The notes beneath the pieces were generated by a model. That model worked only from the letters and a program-made list of their open reading frames with translations. It searched no databases and had not been told where the DNA came from. This document shows, one piece after another, positions 1-9,499 of a DNA stretch of 64,000 nt. Every line of letters begins with the position of its first letter. Within the stretch, counting starts at the first letter, position 1. Source of the stretch: Leeuwenhoekiella palythoae (GTDB lineage Bacteria; Bacteroidota; Bacteroidia; Flavobacteriales; Flavobacteriaceae); the NCBI RefSeq assembly GCF_900130045.1, contig NZ_FQXT01000004.1, forward strand, positions 327,276 to 391,275. Direction: 5' to 3'. The position numbers were made by a program, and so were the translations under genes.

Positions 1-101
1 AGCTGGTATCCTGTTTTTTATGAGGTGATTTAGGATTTAAAAACTGGAGGTGTAAAAAGGGACTCGACTGAATTCAACCAGATAATTTAGTTTCTAAGGT
101 T

Positions 102-1362
<1,261 letters not shown>

Positions 1363-1366
<4 letters not shown>

Positions 1367-4300
1367 TTTAGAACTTTTGTGATATTTCCAAGTCGGTCAG
1401 TTTGTAATTTCCAACAAACTGATTTTACCTGAATACCATCAACCGAATTTTGATTCTTCAACTGTGGGCTTCCGAGTCCATATTCATTTTTAATAAGTTC
1501 ACCTTTATCCAGATTATAAGCATCTGCAAATTTTTCTCTATTTTCCTTATTACTGATATTGTAAATTACGTCAGCAGAAAACATTGGTATAAAATTGGCT
1601 GTTGTCCCGCTTCCATCCTTAAACAGGTAAATGTTTTCAAGTTGCTGTCGACCCAAATTTTCAAAACCCATATCTTCATCGTTTTTGACGGGTATATATA
1701 CTAAATCGTTGGGCTGCAGATAAAACTTTAATTTAAAATCATGAAAATCGGGATGTTGTTCTGGAACGTTTTTCTTTTGTTCTAAAGGTAAATCTTGCTC
1801 CAATTTTTGTATCTCAAGTATCTCTTCAAAAGGTGGCACATAGTATTTTCTTTTACCTTCCTTTTCATAAATACAGAAATAAAGATTGGTGCCTGTGGCA
1901 GATTTTACAAACTTTGTTTCCCTAAGTAGATTTCCTTCTTTGTCTTCCCACTTTTTGATTGAAAACTTTTTGCCTTTTGGGAATCGCAAACGTGCTTTTT
2001 TTATGGGATGATGAAACACTCCATTGTTTAATGTCAAAATATTTTCGTTTAAATCTTTAATTCCCTTTGCCGAGAAAGCGACTTCTTCCGGTTTAAATAT
2101 GTTACCTTTCTCGTCAATTTGACCTTTGAATTTATCTTGCTTAATATGCCGTAATAGAATGCTTCTGACAACTGGGTCAATCACTGTTTCAATTTTCTTT
2201 TCATCAAAAGAAATATTGAGTGGTTCACGCTTAACTAAGTCTCCTTTATACTCACCATTTTCAAGTATGCCATATACCGTCTCTTCGTGAAGAGGTTTTC
2301 TTATCGCCCAATTTGTTTTGTTATTGGAAGTTTTATCGGTTTTAGAAGAAACTTGTTCTATCCATTGTTTTTTAGGCACTCCGTTTTTGGTATAAACCAC
2401 TTTGCCTGCATTATCTTTATAACGCCAATTGTAATTTTGGGCTTTGTTTATAGCCCTTAAATTTTGCTTGAAGCTGATTACAATTTCCTGTAGTGCGCTT
2501 TTGGCATCTTGAGTAAATGTTTCCCAAGGTTTTTTGTAATTTCCAAGAACAGTATGTTTGGTTTTTTTTTCTGTGAGTGGGTGCGTTTTTTCAATTTGCT
2601 TGGTATCTCTTAAAGTTAAGCCTAAATCATATCGCTTCAAATCTGATTTTGTGTGTTCGTTATTTATGTAATTAACGTGATTACTCGTTAGACTAGCGAT
2701 TATAAGTGCATCAAGTGCGTGGTGGCGATGGTCAATCCTCTTTATATCAAAATCTTCACGAATTTCTAATGGCACTTCTGTTCTAAAATACCCACCATCA
2801 TCTACCCAAGTACCAAAAAGACCATTATTTTCGTTCTCCTCACCACAAATCAATCTGTTGAGTCTCTTAAACCTCTCTTCAACTAATCCGCTCCAAACTT
2901 GATTCAACCCCCATTCTCTACGTAATTTAGCAGTCACTTTACCAGCCACTGGCAGAACATTTTTTACCGTAGATTCTCTCTCCCCTTCTTCCCTAACGAT
3001 ATTACTATAAATTTTCAGTGCCGCTTTGCTTATATAGCGCATATCATTCATTTGACGCTCACTCATTTTTTGTGGCATGGTTTCCCTAAGGAGATTTTCT
3101 TTTTTACGGCCGTCGTAATTTTCTTTTACTAATTTTTCATAGGTTTCCTTTTTAAGGATAGATACTGAACCTCCACCGCTCAATGGGACTTCGGCTTCTT
3201 GAAACTCTTGTATAAAGGTATATGCAGTACGATTGTCCTTTAATGTATTAACCTCGGTTTCACAAATTATTTTATTATTAAAGGAATTATCTAGAAACTT
3301 TGATTGTGGTATAACGTGTTCAATTTCATATTTACTTGTGAACAGTTGAGTGAGTGGTATAATTTTTCCTGTATAGGGAGATATATACTTTTGCTCTAAC
3401 CAAAGTTTGTATTTGAGAATTTCGCTAAATGTAGGCTGGTTCTTTTTTATGAATTTTTCGACAGTTAGTTTAGAATCTAATTTTTCGGCTTTCAATTCTT
3501 TTTCGGAATAATTAGATAACACCGTCTGTTCAAAAATCTTCAACTTATCAAAATGTGTTCTTGAGTTTGGAATTACATTTTCTACCTCTTTTACATTTTT
3601 CAGTTCAAAAAGCAATTTTCGGATACGCTGATTGGTGTCTTTATTTTTATTGTTAGAATTGGTCATTTTTTCCCTTACCTTTTTAGGGTTTTTAAGCTCC
3701 CTGCCAATTTCAATATGTATTTTAGAAAATAAGCGATCGTAAGACTTAACTTTTTTTCCAGTCTTTTCATCAATGTATTCTTCAAACTGCAGACCAAATT
3801 TTTCAGCGTAGTACTCCCAAATATCTAATGTCACCCTTAATGACTCAAGTAAAACTTGTTCGACTATAGGGTTTCTTAAACTGTGCTGTTTAAAAGTATT
3901 GATATATTCGGCCAGATCTTTTGATGATTTCCATTGAGTTGCATCCACCTCTGAATGTTTGCCATACACGATATAAGAAGCAAGCCATAGCGGTAAACCT
4001 TGAAAATGTTCGATTTTGTCAAGCTTGATAGCTTTTTCTCTAACTTGATTTTCAATTCTCTCATCAAATTCTCCAGTCAATAATTTATCAATTATTTGAA
4101 TGCTCGATGGATGAATCGACACTTCGCTCCAATGACAGCCACACCTCATTAACCCAAGCAATTTTTTAACAGCCTTTTCAGAATAGGTCGCATACTCCTT
4201 TTTGAGCATTGGAGCTCGCTTCAGCTTTTCGGTTGTTTCTTCAGAAAGACTGTTGCTTTCCCCAAAGCGACCGATTGCGGTATCATATTCGCTCTTGTCT

Positions 4301-4929
4301 GTGACTGAATAGATAATGTGCCAGAGTTTAAGTTCAAATTGCTCATCAAATTTTCTTTTATCCTCTTTAGATAGTTTTGAAAGTAAAGCAGGTCTTGTTT
4401 GGTTGCAATCTAGTTTAATTTTATTATCATCTGTAAAATTCCATCTATATAGTGACTGCTCCTTTTTATCTCTTATGAAATATGCTACGAGTTGTTTTTG
4501 ATTGATGTCTTTTTTATTATAAAGAAAGTTGAAAAACTTGGCTAAGTCAGATTTGTTTCTGATGAACTGGTTAGTAACATCCAGATTGATTTTCAGTTTT
4601 CCATTTTCTTCTGCCTCTCGCTTTTGAATTCTTAAGTTATGAGCCAACTGCCAAATTCTAAATTCCTGAAACAAGGGATGGGATTTTGGCATCCCTTTTA
4701 TTTTTACTTCGTGTTTATCGCCCGTTAGAGAGTCTACATACACTCTTTTTTCAAATGAACATCTGGAAACAAGCCCTGTTTGCGATTTTAGCGGCCGATG
4801 ATAAAACAAAATGTCTTTTAGGAAAAGATGAATGAACGTATCCTTTTGTTTTAACAAATTCTCTTGATGGGCAATGTTGTGTGCGTACAATTCCTGAACC
4901 GTTCTTTTGTACAAATTTTTATCCCCCAT
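1363..4929 (-). CDS. cas9: Cas9, C-terminal part (REC to end), separated by a frameshift
   Basis: This frame carries 1188 residues of a type II-C Cas9. Visible landmarks are RuvC-II around residue 405 (IHIEIGRELKNP), the HNH nuclease around residue 535 with its catalytic His in YEIEHVIPQS, and RuvC-III around residue 735 (DHRHHALDALIIA) with its His/Asp pair. All nuclease residues in this part are intact, and the C-terminal PAM-interacting region is full length. The ATG at 4929 lies inside the frameshift overlap and may be a chance start. Joined to the upstream piece, the protein would be about 1547 residues, a plausible length for Bacteroidota Cas9. Everything except the frameshift looks healthy. 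Confidence 0.93.
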
Positions 4930-6005
4930 TGCTCTTCACGGAATTTAAGTTGAGTTCTTAGTATTACCTCAAGCTCGTCAAAATAAAAATCGCGGTCAAT
5001 AGTGCGAATCAATTCACCACGTATTTTTTGTTTCGGATTTTCTAGGAGTGTCTCGTAAATGTATTTACCAACAAAAGTTTTGTCTGCGCCTTTTTGTGAT
5101 TTTCTTAAATCTTGCTCTGTTTTTCTCTTGATTGCTTCCCAATCTTTTTCTGAATCAACTTTTTTGAACGTTCGCTTAATAGAACCATCTTTGTTTATTG
5201 TACTAGTTACAATAAACTCAATGTCTACCCCTTCCCAAATTTCAGGCTTCGTAGTAGTATTGTCATAAATCCAGCCATTATCAAAAATTATTTCGTAAAG
5301 TGGCTTATCGTCAACTTTTTGGTCTGTTATTTTAAATTGTTCCGCTTTTAAGACAATGAGTTCTACTTTTTTATTTTCATCAATTTCTACTTCTTTCTCA
5401 TCTCTTTCTTGGTAATAGCCTCTCTTTTGATTGAAATTCAATAAAATCCAAGCCAATTCTTGATTTGAAATTTTCTGGGTCAAACCTTTTTTTCGTAAAT
5501 AGTAAATCGTCCAGTCATAAGGTAATCGATAAGGTTTTCCCTTTTTGTTGAGTTTTGGCAAGTTTGGATAGCGCATTCGGAATTCTTTCTCCATTTCTTC
5601 GTAAGAATCCATAAAATTGAAAATTCTATTGCCATTTTCGTCAACTTTATATGAATAGGCTATTAAAGGTTCCGAACCTTTTTTAAACTGTCCCTTCTTT
5701 TCATCAAAATCGATTTGATTAGAAAAATTATCTGGTAGATAGTCTAAAATATTCAAAATTCTCAACAATCTCTCTCTACGAGTCCTACTTCGTGCGTATA
5801 GTCTTCGTACTCCCCTATCATCAGTCCTTTCGGCCGTTTGAGATTTCGTAACACCTTTTTCGAAGTTTCCTAAAACTTCCTTTGACATTGGGATAATCCT
5901 ACTTCCAAGTTTTATAATCCTTTTTGTACCATCTTCTAAAATCTCAATCAATGCCCATCCAATCGAGTTGGTCCCCAAATCCAATCCTAATATTCGTTTC
6001 ATCAT
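4851..6005 (-). CDS. cas9: Cas9, N-terminal part (RuvC-I, bridge helix, start of REC)
   Basis: This 384-residue frame begins with RuvC-I (LGLDLGTNSIGWA, catalytic Asp9), then an arginine-rich bridge helix (RRLYARSRTRRERLLR). True Cas9 sequence runs to Trp360-Gly361 (about 4923); the last 23 residues are out-of-frame readthrough. At 4923-4927 the minus strand reads CAA TGG GGG ATA. One extra G, or a -1 ribosomal slip on the G run, would join it to GAT AAA AAT TTG, the start of the downstream frame. The gene is therefore a single-base frameshift split of an otherwise complete cas9. Without correction this piece alone has no nuclease activity. Confidence 0.93.
   Translation of the reverse strand: MMKRILGLDLGTNSIGWALIEILEDGTKRIIKLGSRIIPMSKEVLGNFEKGVTKSQTAERTDDRGVRRLYARSRTRRERLLRILNILDYLPDNFSNQIDFDEKKGQFKKGSEPLIAYSYKVDENGNRIFNFMDSYEEMEKEFRMRYPNLPKLNKKGKPYRLPYDWTIYYLRKKGLTQKISNQELAWILLNFNQKRGYYQERDEKEVEIDENKKVELIVLKAEQFKITDQKVDDKPLYEIIFDNGWIYDNTTTKPEIWEGVDIEFIVTSTINKDGSIKRTFKKVDSEKDWEAIKRKTEQDLRKSQKGADKTFVGKYIYETLLENPKQKIRGELIRTIDRDFYFDELEVILRTQLKFREEQWGIKICTKERFRNCTHTTLPIKRIC
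4923..4927 (-). other. G5 homopolymer frameshift site in cas9
   Basis: Five consecutive Gs on the coding strand (C5 on plus). Six Gs would restore one continuous cas9 frame giving Gln-Trp-Gly-Asp-Lys-Asn. The run is short, so a real indel, strand-slippage variation, recoding and sequencing error all remain possible. Confidence 0.85.
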
Positions 6006-6103
6006 TTCTATTTCTATATGATTTCTTAAAAATAGATATACTTATTTAGTTTAAAATGAGGAAATCTATAATTTCATTAAAAATCAATTATTTATATTAG
6101 CAG

Positions 6104-6177
6104 TCTGAAAGCAATTCACAATAAGGATTATTCCGTTGTGAAAACATTCAAAGCGGCCTTTACGGGTCGCTTTTTTT
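6104..6177 (+). ncRNA. tracrRNA of the type II-C CRISPR system
   Basis: Located about 100 bases upstream of cas9 and transcribed divergently. The anti-repeat CTGAAAGCAATTCACAAT (6105-6122) predicts a crRNA repeat beginning near ATTGTGAATTGCTTTCAG, which matches the usual GTTGTGA(A/T)TTGCTTTC start of flavobacterial II-C repeats (from memory). It is followed by AAGGATTATTCCGTTGTG and a tail ending in a terminator hairpin at 6152-6171. TTCACAA (6114-6120) is complementary to TTGTGAA (6135-6141), so free tracrRNA may fold on itself. A near-consensus -7 box TATATTAG sits at 6093-6100. The RNA looks complete. Confidence 0.85.
6152..6177 (+). terminator. Rho-independent terminator of tracrRNA
   Basis: Stem AGCGGCC (6152-6158) pairs with GGTCGCT (6165-6171) with one G-U wobble, followed by a run of Ts. 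It marks the 3' end of the tracrRNA and forms its last hairpin. Confidence 0.85.
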
Positions 6178-6351
6178 GATTCAATAGTTTTTCCTTATCA
6201 ACGTTGTTATATTTACATTCCAGTATCTTATAAATTGATTTAAAATGTAAGGGGAATAAACCCCATTTCCCTTCATTTTCTAAAAGAGCTTCTCCCGAAA
6301 TTTGGTGACGGGAAAAGCGGTTCATTCAAAAAATCTTGAACCCAATCCTGA

Positions 6352-6367
6352 TCCCGAAACTTCGGGA
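6352..6367. repeat. Short REP-like hairpin
   Basis: Perfect inverted repeat TCCCGAA / TTCGGGA with a two-base centre, like the small extragenic hairpins common in flavobacterial genomes. The rest of 6180-6800 shows no gene or other structure I can support; its sequence resembles the non-coding flanks of flavobacterial conjugative elements, from memory. Confidence 0.5.
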
Positions 6368-6800
6368 GGATTACGTTCGCTTGATTCAAGTGCACTATAA
6401 AATGATTGCTCAAAAAGAGGCTGAGTCAAACTCAAAATTCTACCAACACACTTTTTTCAAACGCTGATTTCCTTTTCTTGAAAGAACTAAAATTTAGTTT
6501 GAGCCGCTTTGCATAATCAGGCTCCGCTGTCGCTCTTTTTATAAAAGCTTTCCTCAATACTAAATTTTAAATGGAGGTAATCGAAAAGAAAACGCGATGG
6601 CGCTATGGAAAGTAAATGGATGCTTAGAAGCAGCTAATTTTCGTTTGGGTGAATATTGAAATCTATCTAATATAGAGCTTCTGTTTTTCTATCAAACTTC
6701 AAGAAAAACGCTCCAGATATACCAAGTAAATGGTTTTGATCTTACATAAAATTTGAAAGCATTTGACATCAAAATTAATGCGGATTTTAATTGATAACTT

Positions 6801-6990
6801 AGGGTTTAGAAGTTATCATTTTGAGTAGCGAAGCGGACAAAAATGAGAAGCAAGAGGATAACCCGCTGCGCGAGGTTATAAAGCTTATTTTTGTCCGTAA
6901 ACACCTGTTTTTAAGTGAGTTATTTTTGTTTCATGAAGTATTTAAAATAACTGTTTTATAGCGATTTTCCGTGAAACGCTTCTAAACCCT
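6801..6990. other. Nested inverted repeats; possible oriT or element-end region
   Basis: Outer 12-bp perfect inverted repeat AGGGTTTAGAAG (6801-6812) and CTTCTAAACCCT (6979-6990). Inside it lies a perfect 11-bp repeat CGGACAAAAAT (6834-6844) / ATTTTTGTCCG (6887-6897), and inside that ATAACC (6858-6863) / GGTTAT (6874-6879) around CGC-T-GCG. Three nested dyads directly upstream of a mobilization-type protein suggest an origin of transfer or recombination end. No relaxase or integrase is nearby, so it is probably a relic. Confidence 0.5.
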
Positions 6991-7034
6991 TATAAATAGG
7001 GCGATTGATTATCCTAATCTTTAAAAATCTAGTG

Positions 7035-7361
7035 ATGCCTAAACGATTTTCCCGAATAAATTTTCACACCGAAACAGTGGAGCGCTTTAAAAAGTACGCC
7101 ATAGTAAATGATGCCAATTATACAGAAACCCTAGAGGCTATTTTAGACTTTTTCGAGCAGAATTCTATTAATCCATTTGAGCCCTTTGATGATTCTAAAC
7201 AACGATTGGAGACACTAATTAATAAACGGATGGATGGGGTAGAAGCTATTCTAAGAAGAATTGAAACCGAACAGACCAAACCGACCAAAGAACTATTGGA
7301 TAGACTTTTTAATCAACAGGAAGAGAAACAACCCAAGTTTGTTGAACGGAAATTTAGGTAG
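7035..7361 (+). CDS. BfmA/BtgA-family mobilization protein (orphan)
   Basis: A 108-residue, strongly charged helical protein. Its pattern FHTETVERFKKYA, then ETLEAILDFFEQNSINP, then IETEQTKPTKELLDRLF follows the BfmA/BtgA accessory relaxosome family of Bacteroidota mobilizable elements as I remember it. That family acts with a relaxase at oriT. I chose the ATG at 7035 (MPKRFSRI) rather than the upstream in-frame TTG at 7005. A partner relaxase gene, normally adjacent, is missing, and the next gene is on the opposite strand. It is therefore likely a remnant of an integrated mobile element, although the frame itself is intact. Confidence 0.65.
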   Translation: MPKRFSRINFHTETVERFKKYAIVNDANYTETLEAILDFFEQNSINPFEPFDDSKQRLETLINKRMDGVEAILRRIETEQTKPTKELLDRLFNQQEEKQPKFVERKFR

Positions 7362-7477
7362 AGGAATAAGTTTGTTCTGAGTATATAATTTAACCTTTTA
7401 AATGGATAGTTCGCTCATGTTCGTTGTACAAGTTTTTGCATTTTATGTTATTTATCTGTTCATAACACTCCCTGTTT

Positions 7478-7590
7478 GTTTAATCTTTTAGGGAAGGGTT
7501 GTATATGCTGCCTGCATTTAGTGAGTGCTATTAAAATACCTCACCTTACGGGTGTACAAGCACCCTCAGACCCTAAGGGCCAATTATTTT
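7478..7590 (-). ncRNA. Candidate guide RNA of the dCas12f-like protein: scaffold (7590-7498) plus guide (7497-7478)
   Basis: Non-coding DNA directly after the dcas12f stop codon, on the same strand, in the position where TnpB and Cas12f relatives often encode their RNA. Reading minus, it holds the hairpins CCC-TTA-GGG, GGGTG-CTTGTA-CACCC, GTGAG...CTCAC and ATGC...GCAT, and then ends TATACAAC. A terminal CAAC before the guide is typical of Cas12f and TnpB RNAs. The next 20 bases, 5'-CCTTCCCTAAAAGATTAAAC-3', would be the guide. The boundaries are inferred, not measured; the guide may be shorter or longer. No strong terminator follows, so the 3' end may come from processing. Confidence 0.6.
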
Positions 7591-7594
7591 CGCA

Positions 7595-8692
7595 TCAATC
7601 GATGAGTAATTCAATACCTGCTTTTTTGGCTTTGTATTCTATCTTCTTAGTCAATTCATAATAATTCCAGTTTCTAAGCACAAAACGTTCTTGCTGTGCG
7701 GCCTCGATCTTAGCTTCCTGATTGAGCAGAATTAAGGTGCCGGCTTGTTGTTTGATACAAAAATCAATGAGCTTTCGGCTGTACACATGCAAGCGGTTAC
7801 TTACGTAGTTTTTTTCCAGTTCGTAAAATTTTTCTACTGCTTTAGTTTTGCGTTTAAAGCCTTTTCCAGGTCTGCAATAGGCGGCTCCGCTTTGGGCTCT
7901 TTTTTGAGCAGCCTGCAGGGCTAGCCTTCTGTATAGAAATTCCTCCCTGTTACCAATACGAAGTGTAGCTTTTCCGGATTTCACAGTAATAGGATATTCA
8001 AGGGATAAAGAAGCCTCCGCAATTACTTCTGTTTTCAGGTTATGTATTTCTTTTTCAAATTCAAAGGTGGCTAACCAATATATTTTTTGCTTCTTCAATT
8101 GGATTCTAGAAGTACATAGTTTGATTTTGCCCGCGACTAACTGTTCCAGCAATTTTCGTTTATCGGTATGATCCTTCCCTAAATAGGTTTTTAAGGGAAT
8201 GGAAAACAAGCGAAAACAAAATGCTTTTTGCGCTTCGTTATAGGATAATCCATGAATGGCTACCGGCCCAAAAGGAAACGCGATATTCCTTTTAAAATTG
8301 GCTAGCGCACGTTCTCCTTTACTATATTCCGACAGGTGGTTACGAAAGTTATTGATTATGGTATTGTTCAGGTTGGCTAAAATGTTAGTAGGGATTTCCC
8401 CTTTAAAACGATCGGATACCACCCGGTATGTGCAGTTCATTTTTGACCTATTGAGCATGCCGTCTTCCGCTTTTTTTTCATCCGCTAACTTATAGCGTAT
8501 TCCTTCTGATAAGTAAAAGAATTCTTTGACCCGTTCCTGTATGTACAGATGTGAAATAATGAGATTGGCCGCTCTAAAGCTTCTGTTCTGCCAGCGGTAG
8601 AGCGTGTCGTAGACCTCCTTCTTTTCCACTTTGGTAGGCGCATTCACCTGTAGCTGGATCTTTCGGGTGAGTTTTATCGTTTCTTTTCCCAT
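7595..8692 (-). CDS. Nuclease-dead Cas12f/TnpB-like RNA-guided DNA-binding protein
   Basis: A 365-residue protein with the layout of a compact TnpB/Cas12f: a helical recognition part (WQNRSFRAANLIISHLYIQ near residue 35), a wedge-like beta part, then a RuvC-like fold from about residue 220. The catalytic residues are gone. Where RuvC-I should read G(I/V)DLG it reads VIAEASLSLEY (223-233). RuvC-II reads TLILLNQEAKI (319-329), with Leu or Asn in place of Glu. The chain stops at KKAGIELLID, so the zinc-finger insert and RuvC-III Asp are absent. The start lies 11 bp after the sigma-factor gene, so both are one operon. Cleavage is very unlikely; RNA-guided binding to recruit the neighbouring sigma factor fits the published dCas12f-sigma systems. 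A decayed transposase is the less likely alternative. Confidence 0.82.
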   Translation of the reverse strand: MGKETIKLTRKIQLQVNAPTKVEKKEVYDTLYRWQNRSFRAANLIISHLYIQERVKEFFYLSEGIRYKLADEKKAEDGMLNRSKMNCTYRVVSDRFKGEIPTNILANLNNTIINNFRNHLSEYSKGERALANFKRNIAFPFGPVAIHGLSYNEAQKAFCFRLFSIPLKTYLGKDHTDKRKLLEQLVAGKIKLCTSRIQLKKQKIYWLATFEFEKEIHNLKTEVIAEASLSLEYPITVKSGKATLRIGNREEFLYRRLALQAAQKRAQSGAAYCRPGKGFKRKTKAVEKFYELEKNYVSNRLHVYSRKLIDFCIKQQAGTLILLNQEAKIEAAQQERFVLRNWNYYELTKKIEYKAKKAGIELLID

Positions 8693-8703
8693 GACTAAGC
8701 GGA

Positions 8704-9489
8704 TTATTGTTGATTTTGTTTATGCTGTAACAGTTTATAGGCAGCCATAAATTGCTGATGTACTTCCTGTATAGAAAGGCTTAGCTCCTTGGAAATAGCT
8801 GCAAAGGAATACTGCTTTTCTGTACGAAGCTGCAAGACTTTTTTCTGTTTGCGGGTCATATTAGCCTGAGCCTTTAACTCCCGGATCGGTGTGGTTTTAG
8901 CTTCCGGTGTACTTCCGTTAGTAATGATATTCTTAATATCTTTAATAGCACCTTTTACTTCGATACTGGTTTTGGCGGTGCTGGTTCCCATTGCCTGAGC
9001 AATAGCTTTATACTGAAAGCCGTATTTTAAGCACAGTTCCACCAGAAGCTTTCTCTCACTACTTAGTAAGGGAAGTACCCTTTGAATTTGGTCTAAAGCC
9101 TTCTGATCTGCTTCCTGTCTTTGTAGGTGAGCAGCTTCTTCATCCTCGTTATAGCCGCCTAAATAATCCTGATAATTCTCTAAATAGTCTAATCTGCTTA
9201 GGTTTCGTTGAAACGCATTCCGGGGCTTGTTATACTGATAAATACACTCGCTTTTCATTACAAAGTGTACGAACGCATTTAGATGTTCTGGGGATTGTAT
9301 GCGATCCCTTTTTTCCCATAAGATAAGAAAGGTATCCTGAAGAATATTTTCAACTGCATAGACATCCTTAAGTATGCTTCTGCCCATCCAGTAGACACTA
9401 TGGTAATACTGCGTGTAAATCGCTTCAAATGCGTGTGGACAACCTTTTTTGAAGGCATTGTAGTAGGTGTCAAGTTGAAATCGTTTCAT
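8704..9489 (-). CDS. ECF-like RNA polymerase sigma factor partnered with dCas12f
   Basis: A 261-residue protein with a sigma-2 region at about residues 10-90 (FEAIYTQYYHSVYWMGRSIL, then AVENILQDTFLILWEKRD, which matches the core-polymerase-binding helices) and a sigma-4 helix-turn-helix at about 135-190 (LPLLSSERKLLVELCLKYGF, then YKAIAQAMGTSTAKTSIEVK). It is about 60-80 residues longer than ordinary ECF factors because of a second HTH-like module at 207-257 (MTRKQKKVLQLRTEKQYSFAA, then ISKELSLSIQEVHQQF). It is co-transcribed with the dead Cas12f-like gene, and no anti-sigma gene is adjacent. Inferred role: it brings RNA polymerase to sites chosen by the guide RNA. The start ATG at 9489 follows a long structured leader. 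Confidence 0.85.
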   Translation of the reverse strand: MKRFQLDTYYNAFKKGCPHAFEAIYTQYYHSVYWMGRSILKDVYAVENILQDTFLILWEKRDRIQSPEHLNAFVHFVMKSECIYQYNKPRNAFQRNLSRLDYLENYQDYLGGYNEDEEAAHLQRQEADQKALDQIQRVLPLLSSERKLLVELCLKYGFQYKAIAQAMGTSTAKTSIEVKGAIKDIKNIITNGSTPEAKTTPIRELKAQANMTRKQKKVLQLRTEKQYSFAAISKELSLSIQEVHQQFMAAYKLLQHKQNQQ

Positions 9490-9499
9490 AAGCTAAGTG

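Noticed and set aside
1-101. CRISPR array at the left edge
   Set aside because: No repeat copy matching the predicted GTTGTGAATTGC start is present in these bases, so no array can be claimed.
6128-6325. Minus-strand frame of 65 residues upstream of cas9
   Set aside because: It runs through the tracrRNA and its terminator and has no recognisable domain; it is an accidental frame.
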